Positions 54,516 through 64,000 of a stretch of DNA of 64,000 bases are shown piece after piece (within the stretch, counting starts at the first letter, position 1; each line of letters opens with the position of its first letter). The translations under genes were made by a program, and so were the position numbers. The notes beneath the pieces were generated by a model. The model was not told where the DNA came from and ran no database searches. It saw only the letters and a list, made by a program, of their open reading frames with translations. This DNA comes from Orychophragmus violaceus (Eukaryota; Streptophyta; Magnoliopsida; Brassicales; Brassicaceae): contig CM058236.1 in the NCBI GenBank assembly GCA_030180135.1, forward strand, positions 58,431,728 to 58,495,727, written 5' to 3'.

Positions 54516-56262
54516 TTACGAGTCATCCTCAACCCCTGAATCCGACAGATTTGAGCCAATGGATTTCTTCTTGATCCAAAATTGACCATCAATTCTCTTT
54601 CTTGCATGTTTCAGGTTAGTGCTAGAATCCCTCTTCTCGTGTACAGCTGGAACAGAATCTTGAATGACCTTAGTTAGCTTTAGAGTTCCTTCTGAAGCTG
54701 GTGGAGGCATAAAAGACTGATCACCCAATGGAACCGAGCTCTTCTCCAATCGCTTGGCCTTTTTCTTTGCGTTTTTAGCAGCAGTGGTCGTTTGAGCACG
54801 AGGGCAGATTGTCGTATCATGACATGTGGCATTACATACCGTACATGTGATTGGCGCCGACTTACAACGTTTCAGACTGTGACCAACCTCCTTACAATAC
54901 GAGCATATCGGTGACATCCAAGGACTAGAAACCTCTACTTTTCGAATATCTACGGATTCAAACTAAACATTTACCGCTTCTGGTAATGGCTTTCTCGGGT
55001 CAATTAAAGTGAAAACTTTAGCAACCTCCAAATTTGTTTTATTCGATGTATATGGATGAAGGAACCTCCGGTCTCCTACGAGTCCCATTATCCTCTCTAG
55101 CCCATCCTCGTTGAAGCTCTGCAACGTTACATGCCTTAGTTCAAGCCAGATAGGAGCTGGAGATAGTTGTGGCTTTTCCAGGATAACTCATGGTTCCCAT
55201 TTCGCAAAAAAATGGTTTGCCCTTTGATCGACACAAAAATTGGTCTAGGAATCTCTTTATGTTATATGCATTGGGAATTCGAAACAAGAATGAGTTGCCA
55301 TCCATCTTCGAGATTGTGATGTCTCTCTATCTTGTCCAAATGTCGTTCACAATGTTGTGATTCGTTCCCTGCGCCGGTGGATCTGCGTAGAACTGCCTCA
55401 AGATGAAGTGTTCCCATGCTTTCATGTTCTTCTCGATCACAGAGTTCGGCATCTTGATACAAGCCTCGCCTGGGGAAGTATGAAAGCTTCCCCTTTCTTC
55501 TCCAATTTCTTGGTCTTACCTTTTACCAAATCACACAAAGAATCCTTAGTGCATGTGGCTTGATTGGTTTCTGAGCCCACCGCCAAAGCAGTTTTCGCAG
55601 AAATTATAGTCGTCGGTGTTGAATCAACAATAGCTTCGTTACCGCCTGAATTTGACTATTTCCCTAGGTTTACCGCTTTTGTAGTGTTCGCAGGTTTAAC
55701 AGTACTAATTACAGCTGAGGATGAAGCTTTCTCTTGGTCCACCACCATAGCAGTTTTTGCAGAAATTGTAGCTTCATTGGCGCCTGAGATTGGCTCTATC
55801 CCTGGGTCAATTGATGTAGCAGAAATCGCAGGCTCTGCATCTCCCAAAGCAATTGAAGTTTTTTCTGGGTCCACCGCCGTAGCAGTCTACACAGTATTTG
55901 AAGCTTCCATTTCACTTGGCAGAGAGAATTCACCTTTCCTCGTCAAAACTATCGACTTGTCGGGATCCAAATATTGCACCGAGATAGACAAGACCATGTC
56001 TGTGATTGCAGATTGAGCGAGGGTAAGAGATTTTTGCAGCCGGATCTGACGTCTCTGATGACTAATCTGATGGACCTGGAGATCCATGGGGCTTGGCTCC
56101 TGAGGCAGAAGAAGAGGGTGAGCTAGTTGTGGATTTCTTTTTGGATGGTGATTTCTTTTTGGGAGGGTTTTCTTCCACATAAGGAAGGGAGGGCCTGAAG
56201 ATGCAGGAGGAAGGCAGTCGGCACCGGGAGTGCCGCCGGAGAGCTGCCGTGAAATGAGTCAC
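54516..56262 (-). pseudogene. LINE 2 ORF1 with double zinc knuckle
   Basis: ATG at 56262 is followed by a Lys/Ser/Pro-rich start (KKKSPSKKKSTTSSPSSSAS), SLTLAQSAITDMV, a Ser/Ala/Thr-rich middle (55570-55880), decayed DUF4283-like sequence (54920-55460) and two CCHC knuckles, CSYCKEVGHSLKRC and CTVCNATCHDTTIC (54820-54910), then a basic KKKAKRLEK tail. ORF1 proteins of this type bind the LINE RNA. Frame changes near 56120, 55885 and 54920 make it a pseudogene. Confidence 0.8.
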
Positions 56263-56645
56263 TTTATCCTCTTTTGAGACAGAACAAAACTAGAGAAAGC
56301 CATGAAAGAGTTACAGTGAAATATACACGTGTTAAAACATGAGAATGGTGAGTTACGTGAAATGAAAGGAATGGTGACACGTACGAAGACGGCCGATTCA
56401 CGATCCACGCCAATCTGTTTCCGGACTTCGGCAACAAACATCATCATAAAAGTCTCTGAGCCACCAATACCTTTCCCTGAAATCCATGAACCATCGTCTT
56501 TAATATCATCAGAAAGTAAAACCGTATGCAGAGATGCCAATGTCTGACGGTGGTGGTGATGATGGTGGTGAAATCGCCATGTCGAGGAAGTTATGCTTCC
56601 GGCTAAACCCAATTTATTGACATAGCCGAAATTAGATAGCAGCAA
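56259..56645 (-). CDS. Unrecognised open frame upstream of LINE 2
   Basis: 128 codons, MLLSNFGYVNKLGLAGSITS, a His7 run, SDDIKDDGSWISGKGIGGSE, TFMMMFVAEVRKQIGVDRES and SRNSPFSCFNTCIFHCNSF. The central part has a plausible folded-domain composition, but I cannot assign it. It could be a host gene exon, part of the 5' region of LINE 2 or chance. The tail after RVTIPF looks like noncoding translation. Confidence 0.3.
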   Translation of the reverse strand: MLLSNFGYVNKLGLAGSITSSTWRFHHHHHHHRQTLASLHTVLLSDDIKDDGSWISGKGIGGSETFMMMFVAEVRKQIGVDRESAVFVRVTIPFISRNSPFSCFNTCIFHCNSFMAFSSFVLSQKRIK

Positions 56646-56901
56646 AGAAACTACTCCAAATACATATATTAACAGACAAAGACATAAGAGAGTTTTAGGT
56701 TTTCTACCGGACTAAAACTTAAAAAAATATCAGAGGTTATAGTTAAAGACCCGATAATCTATCAGAAAATAAAATCGAAAATAACCTCTGAATATAATAA
56801 GTAGCCAAAAACAAACTGAAAAGCCACTTAAAATCGATATTCAATCTCCCTTTTCTGAAAGATAGAAGTTTGAGAAGAAGGAAGATCAAAGAAATATTGA
56901 T
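56646..56901. other. AT-rich intergenic, no feature seen
   Basis: No gene, repeat end or RNA signal recognised. Confidence 0.6.
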
Positions 56902-56920
56902 TAGAAAAAGAGGTTTATAT

Positions 56921-57790
56921 TTATTTATTTTTTGTCAACGATTTCAGTTCAGGGCCAAGGCCTTACAAAGCAAATGGGCCGTAGCCCTACAAAGATGAAT
57001 TCGAAAAAACCAACTAAGCCCAACAAGAGCCGAGCTGGCTCCACGCGTCAGGAATGGAGCGTCGATGGCCTGCATGTGGGGACACGCGTCGAGAAAGAAA
57101 GCTTCGCCGGAGACAGCTTGCAAACGCGGAGGAACACGCCGCAAAACAGCACCGGACCACATCTTCGTAGGAACGGAGCAACCATTCGCCGATCAAACGC
57201 TACCCGAGACCACCGCTATATCCCCTGCATACAAAGAGAACGGGGTCAAAAACGCCGCCGGAAAACAACCGAAGCCTAGGAGGCGCCTTTGCTGCCGGGA
57301 TTAAAATCCCGGCGAAGTCCACCATGTGCTTATCCTCAAGCGGTGGGACAAAAGCGATATTATTCCCAGAGAGACAGTCAGTCGGAGGCAAAACGGAGAC
57401 CACTCAGGGAGGAAGCGGCGAGTGAAGAGAGAAAGGGAGCGAGATCGTCGGCTAACGCCGAGAAGAACCGGTTAAAACCGGTGAGTTCCGTTATCAGAAA
57501 GAGACAGCCAGCCTGAGAAAAGAAATTGGACTTATTGAAAGTAAATCCGAAAGCCTAAAACACCCCAAAACAAAATCCGATCCAAGCCCCAAGATAAACC
57601 GATCAAAAATCGGAATCAAACCCAAGAACCAAGCTCGGAAGTGGAACGATTTTACACAAAACAAAGAGAAAAGACGCTGAAATCATCGTCGCCGCCGTGA
57701 AAGATCAGAAGGGCGAACGGCGGAGAACGAGAGAGAAACCTCTCTCTAAAAAGTAGAGAGAGAGCGTCTTTTGGCCACGTCAGTCGGTCC
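56921..57790 (-). mobile_element. Sadhu-like poly-A retroposon, copy 2
   Basis: 870 bp with a perfect 19-bp direct repeat TAGAAAAAGAGGTTTATAT (56902-56920 and 57791-57809). On its own strand it ends TAAGGCCTTGGCCCTGAACT...CGTTGACAAAAAATAAA. The 5' part is CT-rich with a small inverted repeat (CTCTCTCT...AGAGAGAG). No protein. The frames in it (56932-57516) are Arg/Lys-rich translations of GC-rich noncoding sequence. Confidence 0.8.
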
Positions 57791-57847
57791 TAGAAAAAGA
57801 GGTTTATATAGTTGGCACAACATCACTCTTGCGTATGCGGACAACCT

Positions 57848-58668
57848 TTTTTTTTTTTTTTTTTAGTCAACCATGTTGTCATTTTGATGGGCCAAAGGCC
57901 AAGTAACAAACAGAGTACAAAGTATATGATAAAGATGATAATAGGCCCACTAAGATGAAGTCTATCCTTGGTAACAAAATAAAGCGACGTGTTTAACCGA
58001 AACACGTATTGAGCATAAAACAGACCACGTGTACGCCTATGAATCACCGACATGCAAATCGGCGGTGGCCGGCAAGGAGAAACCGCCACCGGAAACGTAT
58101 GTCCAAATCTCGATCATCACTTTGACCCGATTGTTGATTCCCTTCCGGCAAAGAGTCGCCATAGAACCCGTGATTGGAGAGAAGCATCTTAAAAATTCAC
58201 CGGAAATACTCCACCTGCGAAAGACTCCGTCGCTGTCTCGTCAAACCAAGATGTGGAACAAGACTTTGCCCATCATTAGCTCCTCCTCAAGAGCGATGGA
58301 AGCAATGAAGAAATTAATCCTCGAGAGATGAAAGATCGCCAGATAAACTGAAAAGAGGACAAACGGGAAGCGATGACGATGGTGAGAAACATCAGATGGG
58401 AAATCACCATGATTAACTTGCAGAGATGCAAGCAAATCGGACTTGGCTTGGCAAAGATCCGATGATAATCATACACACCTAATCTAAAATACACTAAATC
58501 GGGATTGTACAAAACCCGAATTTATTGAAGAGAAAACAAAAGAAGAACAACCGCTTAACTCAAAGATCTCTCTTTCCTTCTGAAAAATATGGGTCTGGGA
58601 AGAAGGAAGAAGAAGAGATGCAGAGAGGAACTTCTCGCTCTAAGAGAAGAGAGAGAGCCCCCGTCTAT
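57848..58668 (-). mobile_element. Sadhu-like poly-A retroposon, copy 3
   Basis: ~820 bp, ending on its own strand CATGGTTGACTAAAAAA with an A-run of about 18. Flanked by GGACAACCT (57839-57847 and 58669-58677), with partial extension (TATGCGG versus CTATGG). The 5' end has the CTCTCTTCTCTTAGAGCGAG hairpin. It sits only about 40 bp from copy 2. Confidence 0.7.
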
Positions 58669-58904
58669 GGACAACCTAACGTATCCTATTATACATTTGA
58701 TAATATTTATTAATATTTTTGAGAATAAACTAAGAGTAAAGATTATCGACACCCATGCAGTAATTAAGGAGGCTTACGCATATTAATACGATGTGTGATT
58801 CTTCTTATCTCCGATCTATTTTTTAGTAAAGGATTGTGCAGCATATTAATACAATCAAAATCGTAAATTAATTTTTTCCGTCAAATCTGTAAAATTAACT
58901 TTTT

Positions 58905-59500
58905 CCGCTAAAATTGTAAATTTGACTTGGCGGGAAAACCGAATTTTACGATTTTAGCGGGAAAACCAAATTTTGCAGTTTTGACGAGAAAACCAAATTT
59001 TGCGGTTTTGGCGGAGAACTGAATTTTGCAGTTTGACGGGAAAACCGAATTTTGAGATTTTGGAGGGAAAATCGAATTTTGCGGTTTTGGCGGGAAAACC
59101 GAATTTTTGCGGTTTTGGCGAGAAAACCGAATTTTGCGGTTTTGGCAGGAAAATGGAATTTTGCGGTTTTGACAGGAAAATCGAATTTTGCGGTTTTGAC
59201 CGGAAAACCAAATATACCGCAAAATTCTATTTCCCGCCAAAACCGCAAAATTTGGTTTTCCCGCCAAAACTGCAAAATTTGGTTTTCGGTCAAAACCGCA
59301 AAATTCCATTTTCCTGCCAAACCGCAAAATTCGGTTTTTCCGCCATAACCCCAAAATTCGGTTTTCCCATCAAATCGCAAAATTCGGTTTTCCGCCAAAA
59401 CCGCAAAATTCCATTTTCCCGCCAAAACCGCAAAAAATGGTTTTCCCGCCAAAACTGCAAAATTTGTTTTTTCGGTTAAAACCGCAAAATTTGGTTTTAC
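58905..59500. repeat. Inverted pair of ~27-bp minisatellite arrays
   Basis: Left arm (58905-59212): about 11 units of GCGGTTTTGGCGGGAAAACC plus GAATTTT. Right arm (59217-59500): about 10 units of the complement (AAAACCGCAAAATTCGG...TTTTCCCGCC). The arms meet near 59215. Open frames on both strands here (FGFPAKTAK-like repeats) are by-products of the repeat. A transcript across it would fold into a long hairpin. Confidence 0.92.
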
Positions 59501-59920
59501 GTTATAGTAAAATGGGCGTCCATGGTCATGACCTTTTGGACATGATTTTTATCACACATGGGCTTTTTTGGACCATTGCTCATTTTGGACCGACCAATTA
59601 CAGCCCAAAACCAAATGGTCATTTTGGACAAGCCCAAATGGACGCTGGACGGATCATTTGACACTACTAAGCTTGTGCTGTCTACTCGTGAGTCTCCAAC
59701 ATCAACCTTCGTGGAAGAACCCATCAATTTTTTGATTGAAATGTTCACCTAAGCTTTTTCAGTAATATAATTTCAGAGGATAGAAAACAATTATCGACAA
59801 AAGAAACGAAGAACTTGGCCTTTGTAGATAGGGAAAAGTCGTAAGGGTGTGCTACTTTAAATAATTATATTCCTAACAAATCAAATCAAATCAAGTATTA
59901 CAAAAACATATTATGATGAA
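59501..59920. other. OXS3 downstream region, no gene
   Basis: No gene recognised. GACCATTGCTCATTTTGGAC and CATTTTGGACAAGCCC words give a mildly repetitive character. The OXS3 3' UTR and polyadenylation signals should lie in the last ~200 bases. Confidence 0.55.
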
Positions 59921-60959
59921 TCACTCATCACCATCATCATTACCACCACCATCATCATCGCCATCATCATCTTCCTCTTGCAAACTACTTAGACAGAAAC
60001 AGCTTCGAGTCTGAACCATCAAATCCCTCTTACTCTTCATCATCATCATCGTGATCTTCCTCCTCTCAAATAACTTTAAAGTTTGATCATTTCCCTCATA
60101 GTCATCATCATTGTGATGATCCACTTCATTGAGTTCTTGGAGTGCAAGTAAAGGCATGGAATTAGGGTTTTGCCAAGTGTAGAAATTCGATGCTGACATA
60201 GATCTTCCTCCTCTACTCCTCAGCTTATTAGCAATAAGCAATCTTCTCCTCTTGTTGAACGGATTCTCTACTTTCTCCAGATCTTTTGCGTTGCTGTTGC
60301 TCGCTTCCATTAAATTCCCAAATGATTTCGATTTCCCCACGTAATGGTTCGATAATCCTCTCCTAAACAAACAAAACAAATATGCCTTCTTCAGTATTCA
60401 GACAAAACAAACCTAAATGTTTCATTGCAATATTTCAATGGAGATGGCGTGGGGTATGGGCGGAATAGTATCCACCGACCTATTGGGGGACTCAATCTAA
60501 ATAATCAGGACCCAAAACTGTGTCTAAGTGTTAACCAAATCACTGAGATTAACAGTCTAAATATTGGTTGGCTAAAGACTAACTATAAAAGATCAAGAAC
60601 CTCTGTTTTGGATTATATAAAACGTACTTGATCGGTAGAGAGTCTTCTAAAGAGGAACTAAACGAATCAAGTGTTCCTCCTCCTCCTTGGGACGAAACGG
60701 TGTCGTCTTCTTCCTCCTCGTTTTCGCTGCTCTCACCGATCGACGATGAGCTATCGTCCGATGATTCCTCCTCTGATTTACTACTCATCCTTAACCCGAT
60801 CCGGCTAGCCAGCCCGATCTGCGATCCATCGCGTCTTGATTGATCGGACAAAAACAGAGCCGCCGCCGGTATGGCCTTGTCCTGATCCGATACACCGCCA
60901 CGATCCCTAACGCACGCCGCCATGCCGATTCCAAACGATGAACCCACCATGACCTCCAT
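59921..60959 (-). CDS. OXS3: OXIDATIVE STRESS 3 homologue (two exons)
   Basis: Exon 1 is 60628-60959, exon 2 59921-60362; a 265-bp intron starts GTACGT and ends TTTGTTTAG. The joined frame is 257 residues. Key features: start MEVMVGSSFGIGMA, SSRIGL-like segment, acidic Ser-rich block (about residues 60-90), the conserved SFSSSLEDSLPIK spanning to RGLSNHYVGKSKSFGNLMEA across the splice, then PFNKRRRLLIANKLR (likely nuclear localisation) and a C-terminal Asp-rich tail. This matches Arabidopsis OXS3, a nuclear stress-tolerance factor (heavy metals, oxidants) linked to chromatin. Its frame, splice sites and length are intact. Confidence 0.92.
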
Positions 60960-61179
60960 CTAATCTTCAGATTTTTCGCCTGATACGATCTCTTGACTCT
61001 TTTGTCTAAACGACGGACCAGCGATGCGCGCAGGTTAAGAGCTTTAATCGGCGCAGAGGTTAAGGAGTATTTCCTTGAAACGATACGAAGAATAAAGAGA
61101 GAGAGAAAAAAGGAAAGAAAGCTCAAACCACTTATCGAGAAAAATAGAATAAAGATGGCAGAAGGATCAATTCTCATTT

Positions 61180-61189
61180 ATATTTATAA
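61180..61189 (-). promoter_or_regulatory. Likely OXS3 TATA box
   Basis: On the minus strand TTATAAATATAAATG lies about 220 bp upstream of the ATG, leaving a CT-rich 5' UTR (60960-61150). The small plus-strand frame 60993-61193 is a shadow of the UTR. Confidence 0.55.
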
Positions 61190-61495
61190 ATGAAAATATC
61201 GTATAAAATACGATTACTCTACGTATATTTATACGTATTATGAGGCTATGGGTAGACGCAAGCACGCACATGTTCTTAATATGGGAATTGTCCGAGGCAC
61301 GCTAATGGCGACTTTGACGGTTGACACGGTCTTAATGACGTGGCGAAGTTTTATTGGTTTTGCTTCAGACCTTTGCCGGACGTTTCGGGTTAATGTCCCA
61401 ATTTAATCTGATGTTGTCCTTGTACCGAAAGTTCGGTAGTCGCTTTCGCACCATATCTCGACCTTATCCAATTCTTAGCTGATGAATATATTTAT
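61190..61495. other. OXS3 upstream region
   Basis: No gene. Likely promoter sequence; it includes TGACGTGGCG (61336-61345), an ACGT-core G-box-like element of the kind bound by bZIP factors. Confidence 0.45.
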
Positions 61496-61497
61496 TA

Positions 61498-61746
61498 CTC
61501 CCTCTGTTTCAAAATGTAAGTAGTTTTAGCTATTTTTGTTTGTTTCATATTATAAGTTGTTTTCATATATCTAGACAACTTTTAGCTTTATCAAAAACTG
61601 TGCACCCAATCATAATTTATGGTTTCTTTTTATGATTGGTTAAACTGTTTTTAATTATATCTTTATTATTATTTTTAAATCAGAAAGTAAATTTCTTAAT
61701 CTTTGTGCTTTTAACCAAAACTACTTGCATTTTGAAACAGAGGGAG
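61498..61746. mobile_element. Stowaway-type MITE
   Basis: 249 bp with long terminal inverted repeats (CTCCCTCTGTTTCAAAATGT and its complement) and the TA target duplication at 61496-61497 and 61747-61748. The CTCCCTC start is the hallmark of plant Stowaway (Tc1/mariner) MITEs. It lies about 540 bp upstream of the OXS3 start codon. Confidence 0.93.
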
Positions 61747-61748
61747 TA

Positions 61749-62199
61749 TGTTTCTTGATTTGTTTATTTTTTTTAGATTTTCATATTTTTTTCAAAATAG
61801 GAAAAGGGAAAAAAAATCTTGAACAGATCAAATTGATCGGATAATCTTTTGGGAATTGGGATGCAAATAAGATGCTGATTTGCAATAATAGGGCAAAAGA
61901 TATACAAAAATATTCGTGTATACTTTGCTTTATATTTAAAAATGGAAAGTACTATGTGGAAAATATATTGTTAAGTAGTAGGATGATTAGTTTATTTAAC
62001 AAGTGGACAAATTAAACCTTATCCCGTTTACTTTTTGTACCAATTAAAAACCAATATCGTTAACGATAAGAAAATATATATTTTTTTTAATGAAATAAGA
62101 GTGGTAATGCTGGATTAGTGCGGAAGCAAGAACTTTGACTGGTTCAAAATGAGAATATAGATTAATTTATATTTAACTAACATATTACTTTGCTGAGTC
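61749..62199. other. AT-rich intergenic, no gene
   Basis: No open frame, repeat end or RNA gene recognised. Confidence 0.6.
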
Positions 62200-63033
62200 A
62201 TTTTTTTTGTTTAGTTAGCTACCATTATATTGAAGCAAGTCTAAATGGGCAGAGTACAAACAGACTAAATAAGCAAATACATCATATGTAAAACAAGACG
62301 GATTCATGTGGTCCAAACATGGTACAAATCAATTCGAGAGGAGCCACCCGAAACGACCACATGTGATGGATTCACAAACACACGTCAATCACACCTTCAT
62401 TTCGATATGCACATCGACGCTAGAGGAGTCGCGGATCACGAACGGCGGTGGATAGCGATGTAATCGCCGTATTTGACACTGCCAACCAAAACCTCTCCTG
62501 AAGAGACACCAAAAAGGATTGTGAGAATCAGATTGAAGCTTCACACTAGGAGATCTACCGTGAGTTAAAGGGATTCAGATGTTGCAAGTAGGCCTAATTT
62601 ACTGGCCAGGAGATGTGTTCCGATCTATCTGGTTCCAACAAACACGCCGCGAAACATGCATACGAAATAGTTGGGACCAAAACTTGTATCCCACCCACCA
62701 GAAGAATCAAAGACCGTGAAAAGCCAGCTTCACCGGTGAGGAAAACAAACGGCATAAATAGGTCGTATCCGGTAAAGACTACATGAGAAGCAATATGGGC
62801 CAACCTAGAGAGAAGAAGCTAGACAAAACAAAAGAAAAGTCGGTGAAACCCATCATAAAGTATAGAGAAAATCAGAAGGGGACCACCGCAGCAAAGAGAC
62901 GGACCAAACCGCAGCCAGAAAAAACAACAAAAATAACTTGAGCCGCCGGCGTGACCAGAGCCATCATCGACGACCATAATCAAGTTCACGGTGAGAGTTG
63001 TAGAAAAATACGATAGGTTTTGGACGCTTTTTC
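62200..63033 (-). mobile_element. Sadhu-like poly-A retroposon, copy 4
   Basis: ~830 bp, ending on its own strand GCTAACTAAACAAAAAAAA. Flanked by a short, imperfect repeat (CTGAGTCA at 62193-62200, CTGAGTCG at 63034-63041). The GC-rich middle with CGCCGCCGG-type words resembles copies 2 and 3. The frame 62594-62803 has no domain. Confidence 0.55.
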
Positions 63034-63115
63034 CTGAGTCGTTTAAAAAAAAGAATAAAAGTATTGTGCGGCAACTCTTAAATCAAAATGTTAATTGTTA
63101 AGATATGAGATAGGC

Positions 63116-63752
63116 CTGGGCAAAAAAACCAGAACCGAAGAACCAGAACCGAAGAACCGATAACCGGAACCGGAATTTTTTATTTGGTTCCATCTATAAT
63201 ACCCATTGGATCCTGAGTTGAGGAACAGTGGGTATCGGGTAGGAACCGGAACCGAACCGAGAACCGAAACACGGAACCGAAGAATCGAACTTATATAAGG
63301 TTTAGTAAAATATTACCCATGGTTTCAACATTCACATAAATAATCATATGAAAATATTGTTATATCCATGGAATTTATGTTTATGTTATGTAATTTACAT
63401 TCAATCATATATCTTTTTATATTTTTTTGGTTAATGTTTTGTTGAATTAACATAAATTTTAGGAGTTTTTTTTGTTGATTTCAGATATTTTTTGTTGATT
63501 ACGGGTATTTTTTGTTGATTTCGGGTAAAAAATATTATTTCGGTTCCAAAATACCCGGAACCGTTTAAGAACCGAAAATTTTGGGTATTTTACGGTTCCT
63601 AAAATGATGGAACCGAACCGGAACCGACAAGAACCGAACCGGAACCGAACCGAAAATTGCAAAGTACCCATTGGATCCTAAATTTATAGAACCGAAATAC
63701 CCGGAACCGAATGGTTCCTACCCGGAACCGAACCGAATACCCGAATGCCCAG
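63116..63752. mobile_element. GAACCG-rich repeat element with inverted ends
   Basis: The ends GGCCTGGGCA (left) and TGCCCAGGC (right) are complementary. The interior is dominated by (A)GAACCG and GGAACCGAACC repeats on the plus strand, with TACCCATTGGATCC near each side, and an AT-rich centre with TTTTTTGTTGATTTC repeats (63466-63525). No protein and no clear target duplication. It is likely a MITE-like or foldback element. Confidence 0.6.
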
Positions 63753-63756
63753 GCAC

Positions 63757-64000
63757 GAGAGGTGAGACAAAAAGGAAAATGGATGGATTGATTCAGCGTT
63801 TGCTTATATTTTCTAACATTTTTATCAACTTGCTACCTTAGCTCGGTCCAGCGAAAATCCATTTTGGAGCCTTAAATTTTTAGTTAACTTGGGCTTTGAC
63901 TCGGCCTAATTTTGGTAGAGCAAACCCATATTTAATGGGCTTGACTATTCAACTGATAACAAATCCATCCATGCAAGTATCAATACGAAATTCATTGAGA
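63757..64000. other. Window tail, nothing recognised
   Basis: No gene or repeat end seen. Confidence 0.6.

Larger units (their letters stand above)
44593..56262 (-). mobile_element. LINE 2 (non-LTR retrotransposon), split by Athila
   Basis: Minus-strand order: ORF1 with zinc knuckles (54516-56262), endonuclease and RT (51554-54486), Athila insertion (44990-51553), then the zf-RVT/3' end (44700-44989) and a T13 run at 44593-44605 (poly-A tail on the element strand). The zf-RVT reading frame joins exactly across the Athila insertion once one GCAGT copy is removed. The 5' limit is taken at the ORF1 start; the UTR and target duplication could not be defined. Confidence 0.88.

Noticed and set aside
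58908..59479. Long open frames on both strands with repeated FGFPAKTAK-like peptides
   Set aside because: They are translations of a short tandem repeat in several frames at once, without a promoter or conserved domain.

Overview
The window is plant nuclear DNA and almost certainly from a Brassicaceae species. The one apparently intact host gene, on the minus strand at 59921-60959, is a close homologue of Arabidopsis OXIDATIVE STRESS 3 (OXS3). The captured gene fragments (glycine decarboxylase P-protein, a WAV2/Bem46-type hydrolase, Bax inhibitor-1, the sterol isomerase HYD1, a RABA GTPase) also read as Brassicaceae-like. About nine tenths of the window is transposable elements, many nested, most on the minus strand.

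Layout. 1-5291: Ty1/copia element 'copia A' (minus; its 3' LTR lies off the left edge), inserted into LINE 1 (5292 to about 9660). 9.7-13.4 kb: AT-rich sequence with a TA microsatellite, a GC-rich block, a MITE candidate, telomere-like repeats and an ~0.84 kb poly-A retroposon with a perfect 15-bp target duplication. About 13.4-41.2 kb: a decayed Ty3/gypsy element of the Tat type ('gypsy 1', minus). It carries a plus-strand extra gene antisense to pol (13496-22130). That gene is split by a 6.7-kb non-autonomous CACTA transposon (13918-20648, TSD TTG) loaded with fragments of at least five host genes. The pol of gypsy 1 is split by a second gypsy element, 'gypsy 2' (25523-39748), and the RT of gypsy 2 is split by 'copia 3' (28883-36169). 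Copia 3 has LTRs that look identical apart from one 2-bp indel. 42.2-43.1 kb: a USE1 pseudogene. 44.6-56.3 kb: LINE 2 (minus), split by an Athila-type gypsy element (44990-51553, TSD GCAGT) that keeps gag and protease but no polymerase. 56.9-63.8 kb: three more ~0.83-kb retroposons, a minisatellite built as a giant inverted repeat, OXS3, a Stowaway MITE and a GAACCG-rich repeat element.

Most unusual signal. The 6-bp palindrome CGATCG, often inside a longer palindrome TGCATCGATCGATGCA, is strongly enriched in copia A, copia 3 and the Athila element. It occurs in pairs spaced 21 bp (sometimes 20 or 22), which is two helical turns. In all three LTR types one pair lies about 70-110 bp upstream of the LTR TATA box. 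More pairs fill the leaders and some internal regions. Two superfamilies with no other obvious shared noncoding sequence carry the same dyad, which suggests a common binding factor. I know of no description of it.

Age order inferred from nesting and LTR divergence: LINE 1, LINE 2 and gypsy 1 are old; copia A is younger than LINE 1; gypsy 2 and Athila are intermediate (roughly 3% LTR divergence by eye); copia 3 is very recent. The CACTA element is younger than the gypsy 1 extra gene it interrupts. Coordinates of element ends were read by eye; no database search was run.
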